From positions 124,001-188,000 of the forward strand of contig NZ_RCVM01000001.1 of the NCBI RefSeq assembly GCF_003686955.1: 64,000 bases of DNA, written 5' to 3'. The stretch's first letter is position 1; every line of letters starts with the position of its first letter. This document shows, piece after piece, positions 18,234 through 30,961 of this stretch. Made by a program: the position numbers and the translations under genes. Below the pieces are notes generated by a model. It saw nothing but the letters and a program-made list of their open reading frames with translations, was not told the DNA's origin and searched no databases. The DNA is from Streptococcus hillyeri (GTDB lineage Bacteria > Bacillota > Bacilli > Lactobacillales > Streptococcaceae).

Positions 18234-18242
18234 TGCTATAAT
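18234..18242 (+). promoter_or_regulatory. Extended -10 promoter of the DUF554-like gene
   Basis: TGc-TATAAT, 29 bp before the ATG at 18272. Confidence 0.65.
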
Positions 18243-18271
18243 GAATGATATTTTTTAGGAGGAGTCGGTTT

Positions 18272-18967
18272 ATGGGCGCAATTGTCAATGCCATCTGTAT
18301 CGTTGTAGGGGCAGGTTTAGGTTTAGTGATTCAAAAGGGATTATCCCAACGTTTTCATGATATTTTGATGAAGGGAATGAGCCTTTGTGTTGTCGTTATC
18401 GGAATTCAAGGAGCTATTGAGGCAAGTAATACCATGTTGCTTATTTTAGCATTGTTGTTCGGTGCCCTACTTGGTGAGGCGCTCAACATTGAAAAAGCCA
18501 TGGAAGACCTCTCTTATAAATTGGAGAAAACGCTGGTAAAAAATCCGAAAGAGTCTCAGTTTGCGCAAGGATTTCTGTCTGCGATTATGATTTTCTGCGT
18601 GGGAGCTATGGCGATCGTGGGAAGCCTCCAAAGTGGCTTACTTGGTGATCACAGCATGCTCTACAGCAAGGGGATCATCGACGGGATTATTGCTGTTCTA
18701 CTCGCTTCTACCAACGGTGTAGGTGTCCTCTTTTCAGCAATAGCGGTGCTGCTATACGAGGTTACTATGACCTTATTAGCAGGCGTTTTAGGAACTTACT
18801 TGAGTGAGGACGTTATCTCTGCTATGTCATCTACAGGTTCTGTTCTCCTCATTGCGCTAGGATTTAATATGCTAGACATCACCAAGTTCAAAGTGATGAA
18901 CTATATTCCTGCGGTCTTTTTACCCATCCTCCTCTTACCAATCCTTAAGTGGTTAGGGTTATTCTAA
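18272..18967 (+). CDS. DUF554-family membrane protein
   Basis: 231 residues from ATG 18272 with AGGAGG just upstream; the frame continues further 5' without a ribosome site. It has six or seven hydrophobic helices and glycine-rich turns (NAICIVVGAGLGL; FCVGAMAIVGSLQSGL), the pattern of the DUF554/YdfK family of integral membrane proteins. Transport activity is possible but unproven for the family. It is monocistronic, with an extended -10 promoter and a terminator. Confidence 0.82.
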   Translation: MGAIVNAICIVVGAGLGLVIQKGLSQRFHDILMKGMSLCVVVIGIQGAIEASNTMLLILALLFGALLGEALNIEKAMEDLSYKLEKTLVKNPKESQFAQGFLSAIMIFCVGAMAIVGSLQSGLLGDHSMLYSKGIIDGIIAVLLASTNGVGVLFSAIAVLLYEVTMTLLAGVLGTYLSEDVISAMSSTGSVLLIALGFNMLDITKFKVMNYIPAVFLPILLLPILKWLGLF

Positions 18968-18976
18968 CTATCATTG

Positions 18977-19006
18977 AAAAGTTGAGTTTGCTCAGCTTTT
19001 TCTTTT
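18977..19006 (+). terminator. Terminator of the DUF554-like gene
   Basis: AAAAGTTGAG/CTCAGCTTTT stem (one G-T pair), TTTG loop, T tract. Confidence 0.85.
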
Positions 19007-19109
19007 TGTCCAATGCCTGACAAATGTCATATCATGTCATGACAAAATGGGCTAAAAAGCTCTGCTATTTTTCAGTAGAATAACAGTATCAAAAGAAAGG
19101 ACTATTACA

Positions 19110-19289
19110 ATGAAAAGAAAAATGTGTTTTGCTCTTGTGATGATGATTTTAGGAACATTGGTTGAATATTATACTCACTTTTTTACGGATTATGCGAGTG
19201 TGTTTTACGGTATGATTGGAATAACGTGGGGATTATTTGGGGGCTTAGGTATCCTAGATAGAGATAGTGGGAGAAAACATCATGATTAA
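19110..19289 (+). CDS. Small membrane protein heading the ABC/two-component operon
   Basis: 59 residues, MKRKMCFALV to GRKHHD. Two hydrophobic segments (about 4-19 and 32-48) are separated by the polar stretch TDYAS, so it is a predicted two-helix membrane protein. AAAGG lies 9 bases before the ATG. Its stop overlaps the next start by 8 bp (ATGATTAA), which supports real translation. It and the next gene probably encode small accessory membrane proteins of the ABC transporter or its two-component system. No family recognised. Confidence 0.7.
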   Translation: MKRKMCFALVMMILGTLVEYYTHFFTDYASVFYGMIGITWGLFGGLGILDRDSGRKHHD

Positions 19290-19521
19290 GAGGATAACAG
19301 TCAGACAACTCTGTCAAGTGATGAAGTGCAATCTGATTTTAGGACTCATCATCCTTACAATCGCTGGCGCTCTCATCAGTCTGATGGTTAAGGCATCTGG
19401 AGTACGTCCTTCGCAACCTCTGATCTGGGGAATGGGAACGATTTGGTTTTTACTATTTTTACGCTATGGTTTAGGGTCTATGATTGTTAGTCACGAAAAG
19501 AAAGGAAGTGATCAGGTATGA
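19282..19521 (+). CDS. Small membrane protein, second gene of the operon
   Basis: 79 residues from ATG 19282 (MIKRITVRQLCQVMK), with GGGAG about 10 bases upstream. Two hydrophobic segments lie at about 17-36 and 48-66, with a basic N-terminus, so it is probably a two-helix membrane protein. It overlaps the gene before by 8 bp and the ABC ATPase after it by 4 bp (ATGA), so translation of all three is likely coupled. Small proteins of this type often precede ABC-2 transporter genes controlled by LytTR or LuxR-type systems. Function unknown. Confidence 0.7.
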   Translation: MIKRITVRQLCQVMKCNLILGLIILTIAGALISLMVKASGVRPSQPLIWGMGTIWFLLFLRYGLGSMIVSHEKKGSDQV

Positions 19522-20420
19522 CCAAGGTTATTGAAGTGAGCAATCTTAGTAAGACGATTAAAGGCAAGTCTGTTTTGACAGATCTTCGTTTTACGCTTTA
19601 TCAGGGAGACTGTGTGGCTCTGATTGGCCCAAATGGTGCTGGGAAAACAACGCTCATGTCTTGTTTGTTGGGGGATTATCGGACAAAGGCTGGTCAGGTG
19701 ACGGTATTAGGTTTAGCTCCAACGGATAACATATTGAAAGAAAAGATTGCTGTTCTCTTTCAGGACAATGTTATCGAAAGTGATTTGAAAGTTAAAGAAA
19801 TCCTTGCCTTTCAACGGGCGATTTATCCAAATCCCTTATCTGAGGAAGCTATTGATGATTTACTTGGTTTTAGTCCTGCTCAAAAAGAACAGTTTGCGGA
19901 TAAATTGTCTGGCGGGCAAAGACGCCTGCTGTCTTTTGTCAAAATCTTAATTGGGCAACCAGACATCATTATTTTGGATGAGCCGACAGCTGGTATGGAT
20001 ACTAGCACTCGTAAACGTTTCTGGGAAATTGTTGGAGAGTTGAAAAAGGCTGGCAAGACTATCCTCTATTCGTCCCATTATATTGAAGAAGTGGAGCATA
20101 CCGCTGAGCGGATTTTATTGTTGAATCAAGGAAAATTGATTCGTGACACGACTCCTTATGACTTGCAGCGGGAGGATCAGGAAAAATGCTTTAGTTTTCC
20201 TGAGAGCTATTTAGCTAGCCTGACGGATTGTCCTTTTTACGATGTTGCTATCAAAGCAGGGCGTGCAACCGTGATGACCAAGGCACCGGAGCAGGTTTTA
20301 CAAGCCTTATTGAAGGGCAACTGCCCTGTTTCTGCCATTGAAATGACGAATAGAAGTTTACTAACAACCTTATTTATGAAAGCAGGTAATGACGATGACA
20401 CGATTGACAGCTTTGCTTAA
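19518..20420 (+). CDS. ABC transporter ATPase (ABC-2 type)
   Basis: 300 residues. Walker A is GPNGAGKTTL (~39), the Q-loop is LFQDNV, the signature is LSGGQRRLLSF (~134), Walker B is IIILDEPTAGMD (~155), and the H-loop is SSHYIEEVE. The short form without a fused membrane domain, with a C-terminal accessory region, is typical of ABC-2 exporters for drugs, peptides or lipids. It is followed by its permease and a histidine kinase/response regulator pair, an arrangement like B. subtilis yvfR-yvfS-yvfT-yvfU. The permease is frameshifted, so the transporter may be inactive. Confidence 0.92.
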   Translation: MTKVIEVSNLSKTIKGKSVLTDLRFTLYQGDCVALIGPNGAGKTTLMSCLLGDYRTKAGQVTVLGLAPTDNILKEKIAVLFQDNVIESDLKVKEILAFQRAIYPNPLSEEAIDDLLGFSPAQKEQFADKLSGGQRRLLSFVKILIGQPDIIILDEPTAGMDTSTRKRFWEIVGELKKAGKTILYSSHYIEEVEHTAERILLLNQGKLIRDTTPYDLQREDQEKCFSFPESYLASLTDCPFYDVAIKAGRATVMTKAPEQVLQALLKGNCPVSAIEMTNRSLLTTLFMKAGNDDDTIDSFA

Positions 20421-21139
20421 ACGGGAGTGGCTTTTAGCCATCCGCTCTTGGAAGTCTCTGATATTGACCCTGGGAATGCCTGTTGGCTTCTTCCTTCTTT
20501 TTTCGGCAACCAATGATGTTTCAGACTTGCCGGTGGCTGTTCAAAATCAGATTTTTAAACAGGTCTTAATGATGATGACCATTTCATCTGTTTTAAGCCT
20601 TGTGTTTTACAATCTCCCCTATTTACTCCAAGAAGATCGGATGAGAAATCGGCTGAAAGCTATTTTGCACACGCCTGTGACCTATTGGGAATATTATCTG
20701 GTGAAAACCTTGCGACTGCTTTTTTTTCTTTGGGATTTCAATTAGTGTGGTATTTACTGTAGGTTATGTGGTGAAGGATATTCAGATGTCGCTGGTTGAA
20801 TGGGTGATGTCTATTGTGCTTATCTTACTGGGGACATTTTTAATGTTGCCGCTAGGTATTCTACTAGGGCAAATCAAGTCCAGTGAAACCTTGTCCCTCT
20901 TTTCAAATCTTTGCTACATGGGGTTGGCTATTTTAGGTGGTTTATGGTATCCGATGGAATCATTTCCAGCTTGGTTACAAAAAGTGACGAAACTGACCCC
21001 AACCCACCATTTTCTTAATCTCTTAGTGTCTTATTACGATAAAGACTTTTCTTGGCGCTCACTTGCAATTCTTACTGGTTATGGGATAATACTGTTAGGA
21101 ATAATCGCCTTGATTAAGAAGAGACAGGATGTGTATTAG
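20395..21139 (+). pseudogene. ABC-2 permease, frameshifted in a T8 run
   Basis: Two adjacent frames make one permease. The first (from ATG 20395, or 20389) ends at 20745 with LLFFLWDFN; the second continues with VFTVGYVVKD to QDVY. Removing one T from the eight T at 20720-20727 joins them as ...LRLLFFFGISISVVFTVGY..., giving about 247 residues with six hydrophobic helices, normal for ABC-2 permeases such as YvfS. The span is 745 bp, one more than a multiple of three. It may be a true mutation, a phase-variable tract, transcript slippage or a sequencing error. Its start overlaps the ATPase gene. Confidence 0.82.
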
Positions 21140-22234
21140 ATGTTTTACCCTTTTCAGAAAAATTTTCTTCCGTACTATGTCGGATTAGTTTTTGTTAGCT
21201 TTCCTCTCTTGGGCTTGAAATATTTTGGCTATCCCATGTGGACGTCACCGTTGACGTTTTTATTTGTTGTGGCGTATATGGGACTCGTTCATCTAAAGCC
21301 GAGACATCGCTTCTTAGAAGAAGTCTTCTGGCATTACCTTTTGTTTTATATTGTCCTGATGTCCTCTGTTGTTAACGGCAACATGATGTGGTTCTTTTTC
21401 TTTCCTTCTAATCTTTTGGTTTGGCGGTTTGAAAAAGGCTGGCGCTCCTATCGTGGGTATTCCTTATTAGTTGCTATTTTGATAATGATTGGAGTTTTCA
21501 TCACCTATTCTCCAACCATGACGGATAAGGTGGCAATTGTTTTAGTCACCCTCTTTATTTTAGGAATGACAACGTTTCAAATGCAGACCAGAGAGGAAGA
21601 AGCGTTAAAAGACCTTCTTTATCGTCAGAGCCAAGAAAACCAAGTTCTGGTTGCGGAAAATGAACGCAATCGCATTGGCCGTGATTTGCATGACACCTTG
21701 GGTCACACCTTTGCCATGATGAGCCTGAAAACGGAGCTGGCGCTCAAACAATTGGATAAGGACAATATAGAAGCTGTGCGAAAAGAATTGGAAGAGATCA
21801 ATCAAATTAGCCGCACAAGTATGCAGGAGGTGAGAACCCTTATCAATCATCTCAAATACCGTAGTTTGGAAGAAGAATTGCTCGCTTTACAAGAATTACT
21901 AACCATGTCTCATATTGAGGTTAGCCTGGATAATCAATTAGAAGGGGAAGTTCTTCTCCCTATGGTGTCATCCAGTTTAGTCATGATTTTAAGAGAATTG
22001 GTGACCAATATTATCAAACATGCTGAGGCTAGCCAGTGCCAGATTTGTTTAAAGCGTGACAACGGAATTGTAGTGCTGGTTTCTGACAATGGCAAAGGTT
22101 TTTCAAGTCTAACGGGAACAGAATTACACTCTGTCAGGGAACGTTTAACCTTAGTCTCTGGGGAGATGGAGATTGTCTCACCCAAAGCGCCTACCTTGAT
22201 TCACATTCGTTTAGAAGAAGGAGTTAACGCATGA
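21140..22234 (+). CDS. Sensor histidine kinase, NarL/DesK-type
   Basis: 364 residues. The first 140 or so hold about five membrane helices, with no large extracellular domain. A linker and coiled coil lead to the HisKA_3 dimerisation helix [16 protein letters not shown], with phospho-acceptor His at residue 184. The ATPase domain has [13 protein letters not shown] (N box), VSDNGKGF (G1) and SVRERL (G2). It overlaps the response regulator by 4 bp and follows the ABC permease immediately. Membrane-embedded sensors like this usually respond to envelope or lipid state or to the linked transporter. Confidence 0.92.
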   Translation: MFYPFQKNFLPYYVGLVFVSFPLLGLKYFGYPMWTSPLTFLFVVAYMGLVHLKPRHRFLEEVFWHYLLFYIVLMSSVVNGNMMWFFFFPSNLLVWRFEKGWRSYRGYSLLVAILIMIGVFITYSPTMTDKVAIVLVTLFILGMTTFQMQTREEEALKDLLYRQSQENQVLVAENERNRIGRDLHDTLGHTFAMMSLKTELALKQLDKDNIEAVRKELEEINQISRTSMQEVRTLINHLKYRSLEEELLALQELLTMSHIEVSLDNQLEGEVLLPMVSSSLVMILRELVTNIIKHAEASQCQICLKRDNGIVVLVSDNGKGFSSLTGTELHSVRERLTLVSGEMEIVSPKAPTLIHIRLEEGVNA

Positions 22235-22827
22235 GAATACTATTAGCTGAAGACCAATCCATGCTCCGAGATGCGCTGTGCCAACTGTTACTTATGGAAG
22301 AAGATGTTGAGGCTGTTTTACCAGCTAAAGATGGAGCAGAAGCGCTAGCCATGTTACAAAAAGAAACTGTCGATGTGGCTATCCTTGATGTGGAGATGCC
22401 TGTGAAGTCTGGGCTTGATGTCCTTGAGTGGATTAAAGCTAATAGCGCTACCAAGGTCATTATCGTGACGACCTTTAAACGGGCGGGCTATTTCCAACGA
22501 GCAGTGAAAGCGGGTGTGGATGCTTATGTTCTAAAGGAGCGCTCCATTTCAGAGTTGATGGCAACCATTCATAAGGTGCTTGCGGGTGGGAAGGAATATT
22601 CGCCTGAACTTATGGAGACGATCGTTCAAGAAGAACAGCTGCTTAGTGCGCGTGAACGTGACGTCCTCAAACTGCTGGCCAAAGGCTTGTCAAACAAAGA
22701 AATCGCTAGCCAGCTTTATCTCTCTGACGGTACGGTGAGAAACTATGTCACATCACTAATGACAAAACTCGGTGCCAATAACCGCACAGAAGCCGTCCTC
22801 ATCGCAACGGAGAAGAATTGGCTGTGA
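22231..22827 (+). CDS. Response regulator, LuxR/NarL family
   Basis: 198 residues. The receiver domain has the acidic pair near residues 7-8 (AEDQSM), phospho-acceptor Asp53 (AILDVEMP), Thr in VTTFKRAGY and Lys in VLKERS. The C-terminal LuxR-type helix-turn-helix is [20 protein letters not shown] followed by the recognition helix [15 protein letters not shown]. It is cotranscribed with the kinase and most likely controls this ABC operon. A strong terminator follows. Confidence 0.94.
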   Translation: MRILLAEDQSMLRDALCQLLLMEEDVEAVLPAKDGAEALAMLQKETVDVAILDVEMPVKSGLDVLEWIKANSATKVIIVTTFKRAGYFQRAVKAGVDAYVLKERSISELMATIHKVLAGGKEYSPELMETIVQEEQLLSARERDVLKLLAKGLSNKEIASQLYLSDGTVRNYVTSLMTKLGANNRTEAVLIATEKNWL

Positions 22828-22842
22828 CTGTTTAGATACGAT

Positions 22843-22900
22843 AAAAACCCGACTAAGGTCAGCTCTGGTTTAGAAGAGCTGAACTTTGGTCGGGTTTTTG
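22843..22900 (+). terminator. Terminator of the ABC/two-component operon
   Basis: A long interrupted stem, AAAACCCGAC.../...GTCGGGTTTT with inner AGCTCT/AGAGCT, ends in a T run. Confidence 0.9.
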
Positions 22901-23212
22901 TGTATGAGAAAATAGAGGAATTTGTATTAAAGTGACAGTTGATACAGTAATTAGCGATAGTAGGGAGTGTTGTTGAGATTTTAAATATGTGATGGCGATG
23001 AAACGTTGGTAACGATAAAATAATGATTTCTTAGTATATGGTTTTTCATTTTATAAACATTTAGTGTTTTTATTAGTATTATCTTCGACTAGCACTTATT
23101 CTAATACGATGTGTCTTAGGAAATGAAACAGAATATACAGAATTCAATTCCTTTGTAGAAAAAAGCAACAATCGAACATTGTTAAGTTATCAGCTGAATC
23201 TTACTGAACATC

Positions 23213-23240
23213 TTGTGCCAGTTTTTAGTGTTTTTATAAT
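23213..23240 (+). promoter_or_regulatory. Promoter of the beta-glucoside operon
   Basis: TTGTGC (23213-23218), a 16-bp spacer, and TATAAT (23235-23240). Confidence 0.65.
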
Positions 23241-23306
23241 AAGTAATTTTGAGAGTATTTTCTTCTTTAGGTGTTTTTTTCCAAAAAATGAAAATCCATT
23301 GTAAAA

Positions 23307-23320
23307 AGAAAACGTTTTAG
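23307..23320 (+). promoter_or_regulatory. Probable CcpA (cre) site
   Basis: AGAAAACGTTTTAG, centred on AACGTT, is close to the cre consensus TGNAANCGNTTNCA. It lies about 70 bp downstream of the -10 box, where CcpA could block elongation when glucose is present. Confidence 0.55.
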
Positions 23321-23366
23321 TTATGATTGAAACAAACCTAGGTAAAAACATTAGGAGGTACTCATT

Positions 23367-26605
<3,239 letters not shown>

Positions 26606-26628
26606 CTTTTTCCAGAATTTGGAAAAAG
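26606..26628 (+). other. Intercistronic hairpin after bglA
   Basis: CTTTTTCCA/TGGAAAAAG perfect 9-bp stem with a 5-base loop. No T tract follows, so it is more likely an mRNA-stabilising or processing hairpin than a full terminator. Confidence 0.5.
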
Positions 26629-26684
26629 CTTCTAAAGTCAAATGTAAAATGATACACTAAAGAAAAAATGAAAGTAGGTAAAGT

Positions 26685-27257
26685 ATGGTAAAAGTAGCAG
26701 TATTAGTTGCTCCTGGATTTGAAGAAGGAGAGACATTAACGATTGCAGATATTGTTCGTCGTGCAAATATTGAATGTGATCTAGTTGGAACAGAAGAAAA
26801 CGTAACTGGTGCACATGATATTACTTTGAAGTGTGACAAAGTGATTGATGATACGCTTTCATCAGAGTATGATATGGTTGTGTTACCGGGAGGAAGACCA
26901 GGGGCTGATAACCTTAGAGATAATGAGTTGGTTATTAAAGCAGTTCGAGAAATGGATGAAAATGGTAAATGGGTGGCTGCAATGTGTGCGGCACCGATTG
27001 CTCTTGAAAAAGCCGGTATTTTAGAAGGTCGCGACTTTACAGGATACATCGGTTATGGAGAAGTTATCAAAACTGGTAACTTTAAAGAAGATATTGTTGT
27101 TGTTGATCGAAACCTTGTAACGAGTCGAGGTCCAGCGACTGCCTATGCGTTTGCCTATGCACTTGTTGATGTACTTGGTGGTGATTCGATTGCAGTTAAA
27201 AAACGCATGGTTTATACAAATTCATTTGACGTAGAGGAGGATAAAATTTATGGCTAA
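26685..27257 (+). CDS. DJ-1/PfpI family protein, first of a tandem pair
   Basis: 190 residues with the DJ-1/ThiJ/PfpI fold. The nucleophile elbow is AAMCAAPIAL (Cys101), and glutamate lies near residue 15 (GFEEGETLTI), as in DJ-1 where a Glu side chain contacts the reactive Cys. Family members act as chaperones, glyoxalases or proposed deglycases. Placement between a phospho-beta-glucosidase and an RpiR regulator suggests handling of reactive sugar-derived carbonyls, which is inference. It overlaps the second paralogue by 8 bp. Confidence 0.85.
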   Translation: MVKVAVLVAPGFEEGETLTIADIVRRANIECDLVGTEENVTGAHDITLKCDKVIDDTLSSEYDMVVLPGGRPGADNLRDNELVIKAVREMDENGKWVAAMCAAPIALEKAGILEGRDFTGYIGYGEVIKTGNFKEDIVVVDRNLVTSRGPATAYAFAYALVDVLGGDSIAVKKRMVYTNSFDVEEDKIYG

Positions 27258-27804
27258 AGTAGCAGTATTGATGGCAGAAGGTTATGAAGAAGGGGAAACT
27301 CTTACCATTGTTGATATTTTGCGTCGAGCAGAAATTGAAACAGCTACTTTCTCTTTTGGGGAAGAATTTGTAAAAGGAATGCACAACATGTACATTAAAG
27401 CTGATAAAGTTTTCAGTGAAGAGGTCTATGATTATGATGTTGTTGTATTACCTGGTGGAAGACCAGGTGGTGCAAATTTATTGGCAAATTCTGATGTTAT
27501 CAAATTGGTTCAGAAGTTCAATGAAACAGAAGGTAAGTATATTGCCGCCATGTGTTCGGGAACAGTTGTCCTTTCAGAAGCTAAGGTTATTGACGGTAAA
27601 AATGTAACAGGCTATACTGGATATGAAGAAAAATTAATTGGTGGGAATTTTAAACACGATGTTGTTGTATTCGACCAAAATATTATCACTAGTCAAGGAC
27701 CAGCTACTCCATATCCATTCGCTTATAAAATAGTGGAAGTACTTGGTAAAGATACTTCAACTATGAGAGAACGTATGCTATATCATTTTGCTGGTGGTCG
27801 TTAG
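27250..27804 (+). CDS. DJ-1/PfpI family protein, second of a tandem pair
   Basis: 184 residues, clearly paralogous to the preceding gene (VAVLMAEGYEEGETLTIVDI; VVVLPGGRPGG). The nucleophile is Cys102 in AAMCSGTVVL and the conserved Glu is in YEEGET. GAGGAGG lies 9 bases before the ATG, inside the end of the first copy. Two divergent copies kept side by side suggest different substrates or a heterodimer. The regulator gene starts 12 bp after it. Confidence 0.85.
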   Translation: MAKVAVLMAEGYEEGETLTIVDILRRAEIETATFSFGEEFVKGMHNMYIKADKVFSEEVYDYDVVVLPGGRPGGANLLANSDVIKLVQKFNETEGKYIAAMCSGTVVLSEAKVIDGKNVTGYTGYEEKLIGGNFKHDVVVFDQNIITSQGPATPYPFAYKIVEVLGKDTSTMRERMLYHFAGGR

Positions 27805-27816
27805 AAAAGGAATAAA

Positions 27817-28587
27817 ATGATTTACGGAAAAATACCTGTTGTATTTTTAGGATTACTAGCTAGCGAGAAGAGTGGTTCCACAAATAGTATTATTGCTTCT
27901 TACATACTGGACAACTTAGATGATATGAAGAATATTGGCATTCAACAATTTGCTGAAGAATGTAATGTGTCTAGCTCATCTATTTCTCGTTTTTGTAGAG
28001 ATATAGGACTAGATAGTTTTTCAGAATTAAAAATGCTCTTGACCCAAGCAAATTTAAAAAAAGGTCCGGAAGCGAGTAATGGAGATTTTGCTGAGAGAAA
28101 ACGTGCTTATACTGGACAAACAATTGATGGTATTCAGCAGGTTTCAGATTCTCTTTCTGAAAATCTCATCAATGAATTAGTTCGAGATATCTATGACTAT
28201 AAGGAGGTTGCTGCATTTGGTTTAATGAAAGCAGAAACTGCTGCGGTGATTTTGCAAAGTGACTTACTTATGTATGGAAAAAAGATATTTACTAATATAT
28301 CATTTAAAGAGCAGATTGATTATTTACTAGAAGCAGATGAAAATAAATTAGTGATATTATTCTCATTTACTGGTTCATTTTTTGATTACACATCGCTTAA
28401 ACCATTTTTAAAGAAGGCAAGGCATCCTAAAATTTGGATGATAACTGGTGGAAATGTTTGTGCTCCAACTTTTGTGCATAAGTGCATTAGGTTTTCTTCA
28501 AAGCAAACTCATTTTGAACATCCCAGTCAGCTTGATTTTGTAGCGACTATCATTGCTCAAGAGTATAATCATCAACTTAACAGATAG
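27817..28587 (+). CDS. RpiR-family transcriptional regulator
   Basis: 256 residues. The N-terminal helix-turn-helix (about 30-70) contains GIQQFAEECNVSSSSISRFC, typical of RpiR proteins; the C-terminal region (about 110-250) is a diverged SIS-like sugar-phosphate-binding domain. AAAAGGAA precedes the ATG. It is last in the beta-glucoside operon and most likely controls it in response to a phosphosugar, taking the place of a BglG antiterminator. Whether it activates or represses cannot be told. Confidence 0.85.
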   Translation: MIYGKIPVVFLGLLASEKSGSTNSIIASYILDNLDDMKNIGIQQFAEECNVSSSSISRFCRDIGLDSFSELKMLLTQANLKKGPEASNGDFAERKRAYTGQTIDGIQQVSDSLSENLINELVRDIYDYKEVAAFGLMKAETAAVILQSDLLMYGKKIFTNISFKEQIDYLLEADENKLVILFSFTGSFFDYTSLKPFLKKARHPKIWMITGGNVCAPTFVHKCIRFSSKQTHFEHPSQLDFVATIIAQEYNHQLNR

Positions 28588-28596
28588 TTGTTTTAA

Positions 28597-28648
28597 ATAA
28601 AACGAACCCCTAGTAGTCTCAATTGAGATTATTAGGGGTTCGTTTTTA
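28597..28648. terminator. Bidirectional terminator between the bgl operon and clpE
   Basis: A stem of more than 20 bp (AAAACGAACCCCTA.../...TAGGGGTTCGTTTT), A-rich and T-rich on its two sides, between convergent genes. Confidence 0.95.
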
Positions 28649-28655
28649 GCCATAT

Positions 28656-30920
28656 TTAGTCTTCAATCACTGTTTCAGCGACTTCAACTTTTTTACCAGA
28701 TTTAATGATAATATTACCATTTGAACTCATTACAGCTTTGAATTCTTTTTCAGTTGGGTTTTCGAGATAGAAGTCTGTGATGGCATCTTCGATGTGATCT
28801 TGAATGGTGCGACGCAGCGGACGTGCCCCCATCTTAGGATCGTAGCCAAGGTCAACCAGTTTTTCTTTGACCTTATCTGTTACAGAAAGGCTGAGACCGT
28901 TGTGGCTGAGGCGTTCATTGACACTATCAAGCATGAGGTCAACGATAGAAAGGAGGTTTTCTTTGCTGAGGGCAGAGAATTCGATGATACCGTCAAAGCG
29001 ATTCATGAATTCTGGGCTGAAGAAGTCTCCAAGTTGTCCAAGAACGGAATTGGTACGGCCTTCTCGAGCAGCACCAAAGCCAACAGAAGCTTCGACTTTA
29101 CCAGTACCAGCATTTGAGGTCATGATGATAATGGTATCCTTGAAGCTCACCGTACGTCCTTGACCATCTGTGAGGCGACCATCATCAAGGACTTGTAAGA
29201 ACATGTGCATGACATCTGGGTGAGCTTTTTCAACTTCGTCAAGAAGGATAAGTGAATAAGGGTTACGGCGCACTTTTTCAGTGAGTTGTCCAGCTTCTTC
29301 ATAACCGACATATCCTGGAGGGGCTCCTACGAGTTTCGCAACGGCATGTTTTTCCATGTATTCAGACATATCAAAGCGAATCATGCTGTCTGCAGAGCCA
29401 AAGAGCTCAATTGCTAATTGCTTAGAAAGTTCTGTTTTACCAACCCCAGTTGGTCCGACAAAGAGGAAGCTACCGATTGGACGGTTTGGTGAACCGAGAC
29501 CAACACGGTTACGGCGAATGGCTTTGGCAATCTTATCAACGGCATCGTCTTGACCGATAACGTGTGATTTCAAATCACTAGCAAGATTGATGAGCTGGCT
29601 TTGTTCTTTCTCCTTCAAATCACCGACAGGGATATTGGTTTTTTGCTCAATAATAGCCTCAATGTGTTTTTCAGTGATGACTGGCATATCTTGGTCGGTA
29701 ATGGTTTGCTGCTGCATTTCTTTGTATTTAGCAATTTGATCACGGAAGTAGGCTGCTTTTTCAAAGTCTTCATCGCGTGTTGCTTGAGCTTTGAGGTTTT
29801 CAGCTTCCACAAGACGTTTGTCAATATCTTTAGGATCAACAAAGTTGAGGGTTAAATTCATTTTTGAACCAGCTTCGTCCAAGAGGTCAATTGCCTTATC
29901 AGGCAAGAAGCGGTCTTGAATGTAGCGGTTTGATAATTCAGCTGCAGCAACGATAGCATCATCGGTATATTTGACGTGATGGTAGTCCTGATATTTTGGT
30001 TGGATACCACGCAAGATGGTGATGGTTTCTTCAACAGAAGGTTCGTCAACTTTGACAGGTTGCATACGGCGTTCAAGTGCAGCATCTTTTTCGATGATAC
30101 GGTACTCGTTGAGTGTAGTAGCACCAACCATTTGCAATTCCCCGCGAGCAAGGGCTGGTTTCAAGATGTTGCCAGCGTCCATATTGCCATCACCAGCAGA
30201 ACCAGCACCAACGATTTCATGAATTTCATCGATGAAGAGAATGACATCCTTACGACTGCGGATTTCCTCCATCAATTTTTGCATGCGTTCTTCAAATTGC
30301 CCACGGATACCAGTCCCTTGAACGAGGCTAACGACATCAAGGCGAATCACTTGTTTACCTTGAAGTTTTTGTGGCACGTTACCGTCCACGATTTTCTGAG
30401 CAAGGCCTTCGACAACGGCTGTTTTACCGACCCCTGGCTCACCGATAAGGACAGGGTTGTTTTTGGTACGACGGTTTAGAATTTCGATCACACGGACAAT
30501 TTCTTCGTCACGTCCAATAACAGGATCAATGTCTCCGTTTCGTGCAATGTCAGTCACATTCACACCGAATTCCTCAAGAAGGCCTTTTGGCTGCTGAGGC
30601 GCTTGTTGGCGTGCACCTTGAGGGCGATTAGGATTCCCACCGCCATTACCTGCTCCGCCATTGCCACCAAAACGTCCAGATTGAGTTTTTGGCGCATTTG
30701 GCAAATCAGGATTGAAGGCGCGGAAGTTATTGAGGTCACCAAAGAAATCTTCTAAGAAGGGATTTAGTGAACCTCCGTGTAGGAACATATCAGGTTCCCC
30801 AGAACCAGATTTCATGATTTGATAACAATGTTGGCAGAGGTCAACCTTTTTTTGTTGGCCATTAACATTAGTATAGAGATGAATGCTAGATTCATTAAGG
30901 TTACAATTTTGACATAGCAT
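28656..30920 (-). CDS. clpE: ATP-dependent Clp protease ATP-binding subunit ClpE
   Basis: 754 residues. An N-terminal four-cysteine zinc finger (CQNCN and CQHCYQ, residues 3-34) is diagnostic of ClpE. It is followed by a Gly/Pro/Gln-rich linker, AAA+ module 1 ([26 protein letters not shown]), a UVR-like middle domain and AAA+ module 2 ([19 protein letters not shown]). ClpE unfolds substrates for ClpP during heat and protein-damage stress. A CtsR box lies downstream of the promoter and a CIRCE-like site upstream of it. The ATG has no adjacent Shine-Dalgarno sequence; the nearest, AAAGGAAAG, is separated from it by a perfect hairpin. Confidence 0.96.
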   Translation of the reverse strand: MLCQNCNLNESSIHLYTNVNGQQKKVDLCQHCYQIMKSGSGEPDMFLHGGSLNPFLEDFFGDLNNFRAFNPDLPNAPKTQSGRFGGNGGAGNGGGNPNRPQGARQQAPQQPKGLLEEFGVNVTDIARNGDIDPVIGRDEEIVRVIEILNRRTKNNPVLIGEPGVGKTAVVEGLAQKIVDGNVPQKLQGKQVIRLDVVSLVQGTGIRGQFEERMQKLMEEIRSRKDVILFIDEIHEIVGAGSAGDGNMDAGNILKPALARGELQMVGATTLNEYRIIEKDAALERRMQPVKVDEPSVEETITILRGIQPKYQDYHHVKYTDDAIVAAAELSNRYIQDRFLPDKAIDLLDEAGSKMNLTLNFVDPKDIDKRLVEAENLKAQATRDEDFEKAAYFRDQIAKYKEMQQQTITDQDMPVITEKHIEAIIEQKTNIPVGDLKEKEQSQLINLASDLKSHVIGQDDAVDKIAKAIRRNRVGLGSPNRPIGSFLFVGPTGVGKTELSKQLAIELFGSADSMIRFDMSEYMEKHAVAKLVGAPPGYVGYEEAGQLTEKVRRNPYSLILLDEVEKAHPDVMHMFLQVLDDGRLTDGQGRTVSFKDTIIIMTSNAGTGKVEASVGFGAAREGRTNSVLGQLGDFFSPEFMNRFDGIIEFSALSKENLLSIVDLMLDSVNERLSHNGLSLSVTDKVKEKLVDLGYDPKMGARPLRRTIQDHIEDAITDFYLENPTEKEFKAVMSSNGNIIIKSGKKVEVAETVIED

Positions 30921-30935
30921 AATGAAGTACCAAGT

Positions 30936-30961
30936 TGAATAGTTTTAGAATCAACTATTCA
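30936..30961 (-). other. Hairpin between Shine-Dalgarno-like sequence and clpE start
   Basis: GAATAGTT/AACTATTC perfect 8-bp stem in the clpE 5' leader. AAAGGAAAG lies just upstream of it and the ATG 16 bases downstream, so the fold would bring the two nearer or gate translation. Confidence 0.5.

Larger units (their letters stand above)
22901..23366 (+). other. Long leader and promoter region of the beta-glucoside operon
   Basis: AT-rich gap of 466 bp. It holds the promoter at 23213-23240, the cre-like site at 23307-23320 and a strong AGGAGGT at 23351-23357. I see no coding sequence or BglG-type antiterminator hairpin in it; the first 300 bases are otherwise featureless. Confidence 0.5.
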
